Below, piece after piece: positions 1-5,884 of a DNA stretch of 9,726 nucleotides (positions are counted from its first letter, which is position 1; the number at the start of each line of letters is the position of its first letter). The notes beneath the pieces were generated by a model that worked only from the letters and a program-made list of their open reading frames with translations, was not told the origin of the DNA and made no database searches. The position numbers and the translations under genes are program-made. The stretch is from JBBQBQ01 sp038317685 (lineage in GTDB: Bacteria; Desulfobacterota; Desulfuromonadia; Desulfuromonadales; DDH964). The stretch covers positions 1-9,726 of the forward strand of contig JBBQBQ010000124.1 in NCBI GenBank assembly GCA_038317685.1, in the 5' to 3' direction.

Positions 1-1
1 C

Positions 2-265
2 CTCGGGCGCGGCTGTCAAAATCTGAAGCTGGCCCTGGTTGAAACGTCCTTCCCCAACCGTCTGGCGGAGTTGGCCGCGGCCAGCGGGCACCTCACACCG
101 GAGATGCTGCGGGGGGAGTTGCTCAAGTTCGGCCGCCCCGAGGTGCCGGTCCGGATCTTTCACATGAAACCCCAGTTCCTGGCGGAAATCCGCAACGAAC
201 TGGAGGCCCTGGAGGACCCGCGCCTGCAGCTCTTGCAGGGCGGCGAGGAATTCCAGCTCTCCTGA
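2..265 (+). CDS. MBL-fold metal-dependent hydrolase (class II cyclic-nucleotide phosphodiesterase-like), C-terminal part only
   Basis: Only the last 87 codons are present; the gene enters from the left edge in the frame starting at base 2. The peptide contains ETSFPNRL, SGHLTPEML and a late IFHMKP followed by FLAEIRNELEAL. As I remember the family, this pattern matches the C-terminal end of metallo-beta-lactamase-fold hydrolases of the class II 3',5'-cyclic-nucleotide phosphodiesterase type, where the His of the F-H-x-K-P segment would be a late metal ligand. The N-terminal HxHxDH metal site lies outside the window, so activity and substrate cannot be judged. It stops 18 bases before accD on the same strand and is probably co-transcribed with it. 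The family call rests on a short tail and is moderate; the reading frame is secure. Confidence 0.6.
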   Translation, partial: LGRGCQNLKLALVETSFPNRLAELAAASGHLTPEMLRGELLKFGRPEVPVRIFHMKPQFLAEIRNELEALEDPRLQLLQGGEEFQLS

Positions 266-283
266 AAACCACGAGGTACGCCT

Positions 284-1132
284 ATGGCTTGGTTCAAGAA
301 ATCGAAGGCGCCGCTTTCACCGGTCGAGATCAAGAAGGTGCAGATGCCGGAGGGTCTCTGGACAAAATGCAAGAACTGCAATGAGATCATTTACACCAAA
401 GAGATCGAGCGCAATCTCAATGTCTGTCCCAAATGCGACTACCATTTCCGGATCAGCGCCCGGGAGCGCATTGAGCTGGTCCTCGATGCGAATTCCTTTG
501 TCGAGATGGATGCCCAAATGGAATCCGTCGATTTTCTCAATTTCAAGGACTCCAAGAAATACAAGGACCGGATCAAGGCGGCGGTGAAGAAGAGTGGTCC
601 CGGTGACGCGATTCTCTGCGGCGAGGGGCTGATTGAGGAGTTGCCGGTCGTCGTCGGGGTCTTCGAATTCGGCTTCATGGGGGGCAGCATGGGTTCCGTG
701 GTCGGGGAGAAGATCACTCGGGCCATCGAGCGGGGCCTGGAAAAACGCAGTCCGGTCATCATCTTTTCCTCCTCCGGCGGTGCCCGCATGCAGGAGAGCA
801 TCCTTTCTTTGATGCAGATGGCCAAAACCAGCGCTGCCCTGGCGAAGCTGAAGAAGGCCGGGATTCCCTTCATCTCGGTCCTGACCGATCCGACCACGGG
901 CGGGGTGACGGCGAGCTTTGCCATGCTCGGCGACATCAACATGGCCGAGCCGCGGGCTCTGATCGGCTTTGCCGGCCCGCGGGTCATCGAGCAGACCATC
1001 CGCCAGAAGCTCCCCGATGGCTTTCAGCGCTCCGAGTACCTGCTGGAGCACGGCATGGTCGACATGATCGTTCGTCGGCAGGAGATGAAGGAACGCCTGG
1101 CCCAGATCCTGAAAATCTTCACCAGGCAATAA
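284..1132 (+). CDS. accD: Acetyl-CoA carboxylase carboxyltransferase subunit beta
   Basis: AccD pairs with AccA to form the carboxyltransferase that moves CO2 from carboxy-biotin on AccB to acetyl-CoA, giving malonyl-CoA, the first committed step of fatty-acid synthesis in the cytoplasm. The 282-residue product begins with the family's zinc ribbon (Cys29, Cys32, Cys48, Cys51). The crotonase-like carboxyltransferase core follows, with GGSMGSVVGEKI, the SSGGARMQE oxyanion/CoA segment (GGARMQE at residues 165-171), DPTTGGVTASFAMLGD and GFAGPRVIEQTIRQ. Length is normal for bacterial AccD (E. coli about 304). The ATG at 284 is preceded by a GAGG Shine-Dalgarno core at 273-276. The gene lies between the MBL hydrolase and folC; accD next to folC is a common bacterial arrangement. 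accA is not in the window. Confidence 0.97.
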   Translation: MAWFKKSKAPLSPVEIKKVQMPEGLWTKCKNCNEIIYTKEIERNLNVCPKCDYHFRISARERIELVLDANSFVEMDAQMESVDFLNFKDSKKYKDRIKAAVKKSGPGDAILCGEGLIEELPVVVGVFEFGFMGGSMGSVVGEKITRAIERGLEKRSPVIIFSSSGGARMQESILSLMQMAKTSAALAKLKKAGIPFISVLTDPTTGGVTASFAMLGDINMAEPRALIGFAGPRVIEQTIRQKLPDGFQRSEYLLEHGMVDMIVRRQEMKERLAQILKIFTRQ

Positions 1133-1185
1133 GGCGGTCCGCTGCGCCGATTTCCCCATGGTCATCCGGTTCTTTCGCGGGCGGC

Positions 1186-1211
1186 GGCGGCGCGCCGGGT
1201 CACCGGCCGCC
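1186..1211 (+). other. GC-rich hairpin in the accD-folC spacer
   Basis: The 93-base gap between accD and folC contains GCCGG-GTCA-CCGGC (1194-1207), extended outward by GGCG/CGCC pairing (1189-1192 with 1208-1211) if C1193 is bulged. No T-run follows, so it is not a convincing intrinsic terminator. It may affect mRNA stability or the rate of folC translation. The core is identical to the hairpin behind comEA. Nothing else is recognisable in the gap. Confidence 0.4.
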
Positions 1212-1225
1212 ACGGTGCTGAACGC

Positions 1226-2533
1226 ATGCCTTTCTCCCCACCTGCCACCTCGGTCGATGCGAACTTTCAGGGAAGCCTGGACTATCTCTACGGTCTGCAG
1301 GTCTTCGGCATCAAGCTCGGTCTCGACAACATCCGCGCCCTGCTGAAGCGATTGGGCCATCCCGAGTTGACTTTCAGCAGTGTTCATGTCGCCGGCAGCA
1401 ACGGCAAGGGATCGGTTTGCGCCACCCTGGCCGAGATTCTGAGCAGGGCCGGCCATCGAACCGGACTCTATACCTCGCCTCATTTGCATGCCTTTTCTGA
1501 ACGAATCCGGGTCGAGGGGCGGGCCATAGCCGAGACCGAGGTCGCCCGGCTGACCGCTGAAATCCGTTCGGTCGTCGGGGAACTGCCGGTGACCTTCTTC
1601 GAATTCACCACCGCCATGGCGCTTCTTCATTTCGCCCGCCGGGAGGTTGCCTGGGCTGTGCTGGAGACCGGTATGGGTGGCCGCCTGGACGCCACCAACG
1701 CCGTCACTCCGCGCCTCGCCGTGATCACCTCGCTGTGCCGCGATCACACCCGGCACCTCGGTGCCGATCTGGCGACGATCGCCGCCGAAAAAGCCGGCAT
1801 CATCAAGGCCGGGGTGCCGGTGGTTTGTGCTCCCCAGGAACCGGAAGCTCTGGCGGTGATCGAAACTCTGGCCGCGGAACTCGGGTCGCCCTTCTATCTC
1901 GCCGGGCGGGACTTCAGCGTGAGCAGTTGCCCCGACGGCGGTTTTGCTTTTGCCGGTCTGGGGCTGGCCCTCGGCCCTCTGACCTCCGGGCTTCCCGGCG
2001 TCCATCAGCACCTCAACCAGGGGCTGGCAATCGCCGCGGCGGTGCTGCTGCGCCAGCAGGGGTTGGCGTTGCCCGAGACGGCGCTGCAGGATGGGGTCGC
2101 TGCGGTTCGCTGGCCCGGTCGCCTGGAGTGGTGGGCGGGAGGACGGGAGATCCTCCTCGACGGCGCCCATAATGAAGGGGGCTCCCGGGTCCTGGCCGCC
2201 TATCTGGCGGAGCTTTCGGCGCCCGGGATTCGTTGGGTGGTCGGGGTCAAGGGGGACAAGGACCTCGATGGCCTGCTGGCCCCGCTTCTCCCCCAAGTGA
2301 CGGCCGTTTATTGCACGGTTCCGCCCGTCGAAGCGGCGGCAGAGCCGGAGGCTTTGGCCGCCGCGGCGGTCGCCGCCGGCCGGCCGGCCCGATCTTTCCC
2401 CTCGGCGGCGGCGGCCCTGACGGCAGCTTTGGCAGATCGCCTCCCCGGGGAGGTGGTGCTGGTCGCCGGGTCCCTCTATCTGGTGGCGGCCGCCCGGGAA
2501 TTCCTGATGAATCTGACGAAGGTTGAAGCGTGA
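1226..2533 (+). CDS. folC: Folylpolyglutamate synthase / dihydrofolate synthase
   Basis: This is a cytoplasmic Mur-ligase-family ATP-dependent enzyme. It adds glutamate to dihydropteroate (dihydrofolate synthase) and/or to folates (folylpolyglutamate synthase). The 435-residue product has the FolC P-loop AGSNGKGS (residues 56-63), then TSPHLHAFSERIRVEG, ETGMGGRLDATN, the DHT-x-x-LG metal/ATP segment, AEKAGIIKAGVPVV (the Lys of this stretch is the family's modified lysine), and LLDGAHNEGG in the C-terminal ligase domain. One local oddity is LCRDHT where the family usually has IGLDHT; the Asp-His pair is kept. The start at ATG 1226 has no clear Shine-Dalgarno. The frame is open back to the accD stop, but no better ATG lies upstream. 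Its last four bases overlap the lptD start, implying translational coupling. Whether it is bifunctional cannot be read from sequence; no separate folP or dihydrofolate synthase gene is visible here. Confidence 0.95.
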   Translation: MPFSPPATSVDANFQGSLDYLYGLQVFGIKLGLDNIRALLKRLGHPELTFSSVHVAGSNGKGSVCATLAEILSRAGHRTGLYTSPHLHAFSERIRVEGRAIAETEVARLTAEIRSVVGELPVTFFEFTTAMALLHFARREVAWAVLETGMGGRLDATNAVTPRLAVITSLCRDHTRHLGADLATIAAEKAGIIKAGVPVVCAPQEPEALAVIETLAAELGSPFYLAGRDFSVSSCPDGGFAFAGLGLALGPLTSGLPGVHQHLNQGLAIAAAVLLRQQGLALPETALQDGVAAVRWPGRLEWWAGGREILLDGAHNEGGSRVLAAYLAELSAPGIRWVVGVKGDKDLDGLLAPLLPQVTAVYCTVPPVEAAAEPEALAAAAVAAGRPARSFPSAAAALTAALADRLPGEVVLVAGSLYLVAAAREFLMNLTKVEA

Positions 2534-4611
2534 GCCTCTTGCCCGTGAAACGCCTGTTCCTGGTCCCCATGCTGGCGGCACTGCTCGGTGCGCCCCCGGC
2601 TTGGGCGCTTGACATGCCGGGGACGGGAAGCGATGCTCCGGTTTCCATCGATGCCGGCAGCTTGAGTTATGACAAGAGCACCGACACCTTCAACGCGGCG
2701 GGCGGCGTCCATCTGCACAAGGGGCCGCTGGAACTGAGCGCCGAGACGATGAAATGGGACCGCAAAAGCGGTGAAGCTACTGCCGCTGGTCGGGTCCGTC
2801 TGGTCAGTCCCGAGGCGGTGCTGGAGGGGGAGGATCTGCGCTACAACTTGGAGACCGGCTTGGGCCGGGTGGCCAACGGACGAGTTAATGCGTCCGGCCA
2901 AAACTTTCAAATCGCCGGCGCCATCATCGAAAAGCTGGGAGAGCACCGGTACCGGGTGAGTGACGGGACCTTCACCACCTGCGAAGGGGATCCGCCGGCC
3001 TGGAAATTCGCCGCCAGCCGCCTGGATGTCACTCTCGGCGGGTACGCTCGCGCCCGCAATGTCCTTTTCTACCTCCGTGATGTGCCGGTTCTCTATATCC
3101 CCTACCTGATTTATCCGGCCAAGACCGAACGCGAATCGGGGATGCTCCTCCCCCGCTACGGTTATTCCAGCCGCCGCGGCACCCAGTTTTCCCTGGCCTG
3201 GTACCAGGCCATCGCCCGCAACCTCGACGCCACCCTGGAGCTTGATTACCTTTCCAAGTTCGGGCTCGGCACGGGGCTCGAATACCGCTACATCCTCGGC
3301 GAGGAGAGCGAGGGGACGATCCACGGCTACCACGTCTTTGAAAGCGGGCGGACCGACCGCTATGCCCTCGACGGGCGCCACCGCGGGGTTCTCCCCGGCA
3401 AGGTCCGGCTGACGGCCGACCTCGACTTCGTCAGCAGCCGGGACTATTTCAGGGATTTCGGAGAGAGCTACGAGATCTATACCCGGGATAAGGCCAAGAC
3501 CGTCGTCGCCCTCGCCCGGAACTGGGATAAGCTCAATCTCTCAGGCCAGTTCCAGTACCTCAAAGACCTTGCCCAGAAGACCGACGGCACCTTGCAGCGG
3601 CTCCCCGAGGTCCGGCTGGCGGCAGCCCCGCAACGACTCGGATCGACCCCCCTGCTTTATCAGATTGACGGCGAAAGCGATTACTTCTGGCGGCGCGAAG
3701 GGACGACCGGGGGGCGGCTGTCGCTGCACCCGGCTCTCCTCACCGACCTCTTCTCCAACCCCTGGTTTGACCTCCTCCCCCAGGTCGGCTATCGGGAGCG
3801 CCTCTACGAGACCAGCGACGGTTTCGCGGAGAAGGGCATCTTCGATCTCGGTGCCCGGGTCTCGTCCCAGTTCGCCAGGGTTTTCGTCGTCGATGGGGCG
3901 ACGGTTCGCCGCATCCGTCACAGTCTGGAACCGGAACTGACCTATTCCTTCCTGCCCCGGGCACGTCAGGATGACCTTCCGAGCTTCGATTCCCTCGATC
4001 GAATCGGCCCGGAAAGCCGCCTCGGCTATGCCCTGACCAATCGCTTTACAGCTCGTCTCGAACCGGAGAACGGCGACGTCTATTACCACGAGTATCTCTA
4101 TCTGCGGCTATCGCAGAACTACGATTTCCGCGAGGCCGATCGGGTTCTCGACCTGAACAGCAGTGACAGTCGCAAACCCTTTTCCCCGCTCCTTCTCGAA
4201 ATGGTGGTGCGGCCCAACCGTTGGAGCTATATCGACCTCGACACCAGCTACGAAATCAACGCTGGAGAAAACCGCCTGATCGAGTTCAATATGCGCGGCG
4301 CCCTGACCGACAAAGCCGGGAACCAACTCGACATCGACTTCCGCCATCGCAGCGGCGAAATCAAGTATCTCGCCACCAATCTAACCACCAGCCTGCTCAA
4401 GCCGGTCTATGTCAAGTATTCGAGTCGTTACGATTTCAAGGCCGGCAAGGCCCTCGAAAACGTCCTCGGCTTTGAATACCGCGCTCGTTGCTGGAGTGCC
4501 TTCGTGACCTATCGCGAGCGTCCCAACGACCAGGGGATCATGCTTTCTTTCTCCCTCTCCGGACTCGGGCGGGTGGCCGGCTTCGGCCCAAGCCAGAGCC
4601 GCTCGGATTAA
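2530..4611 (+). CDS. lptD: LPS-assembly outer-membrane protein LptD
   Basis: LptD is the outer-membrane beta-barrel that, with lipoprotein LptE, inserts lipopolysaccharide into the outer leaflet. The 693-residue product has a Sec signal peptide (VKRLFLVPMLAALLG, probable cleavage after AWA at about residue 26). A periplasmic OstA/LptA-like beta-jellyroll follows (about 38-150), then the hallmark stretch VPVLYIPYLIYPAKTERESG and LLPRYGYSSRRG. The remainder has the alternating polar/aromatic pattern of a C-terminal barrel. Only two cysteines occur, Cys151 (TTCEGDPPAW) and Cys654 (RCWSAF), one in each domain. They appear to match E. coli Cys173 and Cys725, so one inter-domain disulfide is possible. 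The GTG start at 2530 forms a GTGA overlap with the folC stop, with AAGG at 2519-2522 as ribosome site. It is shorter than E. coli LptD (784). lptE is not present nearby. Confidence 0.95.
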   Translation: MSLLPVKRLFLVPMLAALLGAPPAWALDMPGTGSDAPVSIDAGSLSYDKSTDTFNAAGGVHLHKGPLELSAETMKWDRKSGEATAAGRVRLVSPEAVLEGEDLRYNLETGLGRVANGRVNASGQNFQIAGAIIEKLGEHRYRVSDGTFTTCEGDPPAWKFAASRLDVTLGGYARARNVLFYLRDVPVLYIPYLIYPAKTERESGMLLPRYGYSSRRGTQFSLAWYQAIARNLDATLELDYLSKFGLGTGLEYRYILGEESEGTIHGYHVFESGRTDRYALDGRHRGVLPGKVRLTADLDFVSSRDYFRDFGESYEIYTRDKAKTVVALARNWDKLNLSGQFQYLKDLAQKTDGTLQRLPEVRLAAAPQRLGSTPLLYQIDGESDYFWRREGTTGGRLSLHPALLTDLFSNPWFDLLPQVGYRERLYETSDGFAEKGIFDLGARVSSQFARVFVVDGATVRRIRHSLEPELTYSFLPRARQDDLPSFDSLDRIGPESRLGYALTNRFTARLEPENGDVYYHEYLYLRLSQNYDFREADRVLDLNSSDSRKPFSPLLLEMVVRPNRWSYIDLDTSYEINAGENRLIEFNMRGALTDKAGNQLDIDFRHRSGEIKYLATNLTTSLLKPVYVKYSSRYDFKAGKALENVLGFEYRARCWSAFVTYRERPNDQGIMLSFSLSGLGRVAGFGPSQSRSD

Positions 4612-4626
4612 TCTGAAGGAAACTGC

Positions 4627-4654
4627 TTGACTTTTTAGGAGCGTCGCGTAGATT
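4627..4654 (+). promoter_or_regulatory. Probable sigma-70 promoter upstream of comEA
   Basis: TTGACT (4627-4632), a 16-base spacer and TAGATT (4649-4654) lie just after the lptD stop. The -35 matches 5 of 6 and the -10 matches 4 of 6 consensus bases. It would give comEA its own transcript with a leader of roughly 130 bases. The rest of the 4612-4793 spacer shows no clear terminator for lptD. Confidence 0.5.
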
Positions 4655-4780
4655 TTAGGCATTTCATCCGGACTTTCCGTGGTTTTACTTCACAGGCCCG
4701 TAGCAGCAAATCCAAGCAAGAAAAGGGAGATGGAGGGGGGGTAGCCGGGTCGGGTGAGTTTGTCAACCCACATTAACCCT

Positions 4781-4788
4781 GGGAGGGG
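4781..4788 (+). promoter_or_regulatory. Ribosome binding site of comEA
   Basis: GGGAGGGG lies 5 bases before ATG 4794, a strong purine-rich Shine-Dalgarno that fixes this start. The start also gives a clean signal peptide. Confidence 0.75.
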
Positions 4789-4793
4789 ATCCC

Positions 4794-5084
4794 ATGAAAC
4801 GACTGTTGGTAGTTCTGCTGAGTGTTGTCTTGTTTGCCACATCCCTGCCGGTTTCGGCCGTCACCAAGGCGCCCGCCGCGACGGCCGTCCAGATCGTCAA
4901 CCTCAACGCAGCCAGTGCCACCGAGCTGCAGGCCTTGCCGGGAATCGGCCAGGTCACGGCCGACCGTATCGTCGCCTATCGCACCGAACATGGTGCTTTT
5001 GCCCGAGTGGAGGACCTGATCCAGGTCAAAGGGGTTGGAGATAAGACCCTGGAGAAGATCCGCTCCCAGCTGGTCCTCAAGTAA
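4794..5084 (+). CDS. comEA: Small secreted ComEA-family helix-hairpin-helix DNA-binding protein
   Basis: The product has 96 residues. Residues 1-22 form a Sec signal peptide (MKRLLVVLLSVVLFATSLPVSA, shown by its basic start, hydrophobic core and VSA cleavage site). After a short Thr/Ala linker, about 33-96 is the ComEA double helix-hairpin-helix, with VNLNAASATELQALPGIG and VKGVGDKTLEKI as its two hairpins (LPGIG at 48-52, VKGVG at 78-82). The family binds double-stranded DNA without sequence preference. In competent Gram-negatives, short periplasmic ComEA forms ratchet incoming DNA during transformation. No other competence gene lies here, so a role in DNA uptake is inferred from family only. 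It has its own likely promoter and a hairpin behind it, suggesting a monocistronic unit. Confidence 0.88.
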   Translation: MKRLLVVLLSVVLFATSLPVSAVTKAPAATAVQIVNLNAASATELQALPGIGQVTADRIVAYRTEHGAFARVEDLIQVKGVGDKTLEKIRSQLVLK

Positions 5085-5108
5085 TCTTTTAGCAACTGTC
5101 GGTCCCTT

Positions 5109-5140
5109 CGCCCGCCGGGTCACCGGCGGGCGTTGTTCAT
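5109..5140 (+). terminator. Probable transcription terminator after comEA
   Basis: A perfect 10-base inverted repeat, CGCCCGCCGG (5109-5118) and CCGGCGGGCG (5123-5132), encloses the loop GTCA. It is followed by TTGTTCAT, a weak T-rich tail. Stem strength favours termination; the poor U-run means leakage into ftsB is possible. Confidence 0.6.
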
Positions 5141-5259
5141 GGCGCGTCGGGGCGCCGCCGGTCAAAAAAATGGCTGGCGTTGGAGACCGGGATTGTGGCA
5201 TGGTGATCCTCTCCGTTGCCCCATATTCTCATGCGAATCCCTTTCCCGTTGCCGGTGCC

Positions 5260-5607
5260 ATGGCCAACCTCGATGACCCTGCCAAGCCGGTTTCCCGCCG
5301 GATCCCCCTCTGGGCCCTGCTGATCATAGCCCTCCTCTTCGGGATGGCCTTGTTCGGTGAAAAAGGCGTGTTGCGGGCTCTCCAGGCCAGTCGCCAGAAA
5401 GACCAGCTCCAAGCCCAAGTTGAGCAGCTGGAAGCGGCCAATGCCACCCTCCGCCGGGAAATTGACGCCCTGCGCAACGACCGCCGGACCATTGAAAACC
5501 TGGCCCGCAAGGAACTCGGCATGGTCAAGGACGGCGAACTCGTTTACCAGTTCCGCAACCACCCCCCCCAGACCCCTCAACCGCTCCCCGCCACCCCCGC
5601 AAAATAG
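5260..5607 (+). CDS. ftsB: Septum formation initiator family protein (FtsB/DivIC-like)
   Basis: This is a small bitopic inner-membrane division protein. FtsB works with FtsL and FtsQ to recruit and activate septal peptidoglycan synthesis. From ATG 5260 the product is 115 residues: a short basic N-terminus, one membrane segment (about 15-32, IPLWALLIIALLFGMALF), a periplasmic heptad-rich coiled coil (about 37-75, LQAQVEQLEAANATLRREI), the family signature LARKELGMVKDGELVYQF and a Pro-rich tail. The start is uncertain. In-frame ATGs at 5200 and 5170 also exist and none has a good Shine-Dalgarno; 5260 best fits the usual length of about 100 residues. The gene sits alone between the comEA hairpin and the argS promoter, not beside eno as in many genomes. 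The family assignment is firm; FtsB rather than a DivIC-type paralogue is a judgement. Confidence 0.85.
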   Translation: MANLDDPAKPVSRRIPLWALLIIALLFGMALFGEKGVLRALQASRQKDQLQAQVEQLEAANATLRREIDALRNDRRTIENLARKELGMVKDGELVYQFRNHPPQTPQPLPATPAK

Positions 5608-5631
5608 CGGCACGACCCACTTCCACCGACC

Positions 5632-5660
5632 TTGACAGGGAGGGGAGGGGAGGCTAACAT
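5632..5660 (+). promoter_or_regulatory. Strong sigma-70 promoter upstream of argS
   Basis: A perfect TTGACA (5632-5637), a 17-base spacer and TAACAT (5655-5660) are present, with a purine-rich spacer (repeated AGGGG). Transcription would start near 5667 and leave a leader of roughly 220 bases before argS. Confidence 0.7.
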
Positions 5661-5666
5661 GCGCCA

Positions 5667-5880
5667 TCCGCCGCTGTTGGTCATCCCGGTCGGAAGGTTC
5701 GTCACTGGTCAAAACGCCCGCCGCTGACTCCTGCCCCGGTCCTGGCGGAAGCTGGCGCCGAACCTTTGGCCTCGGTTGAGGGCTGGCAACATGCCCTTAC
5801 TCAAGTGCCGAGGCGCGCCTGTCCTTAAGGGCCAACCGGAACCGCGACCGCAGGCGAAATATCTACCGAGAGAGTTTTTA
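5667..5880 (+). other. Structured 5' leader of argS, or a separate small RNA
   Basis: No convincing coding region fills the gap between ftsB and argS. The stretch after the promoter holds several complementary segments. AAGGTTCG (5694-5701) pairs with CGAACCTT (5759-5766). A large hairpin is closed by GCCTCGG/CCGAGGC (5769-5775, 5808-5814), with TTGAG/CTCAA and GGC/GCC inside and loop TGGCAACAT. GTTGGTC (5676-5682) can pair with GGCCAAC (5830-5836) and so enclose everything. GGCCAA (5830-5835) can instead pair with TTGGCC (5766-5771), and CAACCG (5833-5838) with CGGTTG (5773-5778), competing with the hairpin. I do not recognise it as tRNA, RNase P, tmRNA, SRP RNA or a T-box. Confidence 0.4.
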
Positions 5881-5884
5881 TCCG

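Noticed and set aside
1186..1211. Intrinsic terminator between accD and folC
   Set aside because: The hairpin is real but is followed by CGG-rich sequence, not by T.
317..2581. A 754-codon open frame on the minus strand, antisense to accD and folC
   Set aside because: It lies wholly opposite two well-supported genes. The peptide is rich in Gly, Arg, Gln, His and Asp with no domain pattern, as expected for antisense frames in GC-rich coding DNA.
2476..3381. A 301-codon minus-strand open frame antisense to the start of lptD
   Set aside because: Same codon-bias artefact; no recognisable motif, and lptD on the other strand is certain.
5667..5850. 6S RNA in the argS leader
   Set aside because: The size and an enclosing outer pairing are compatible, but I could not identify the conserved 6S bases, so it is kept only as an unnamed structured RNA.
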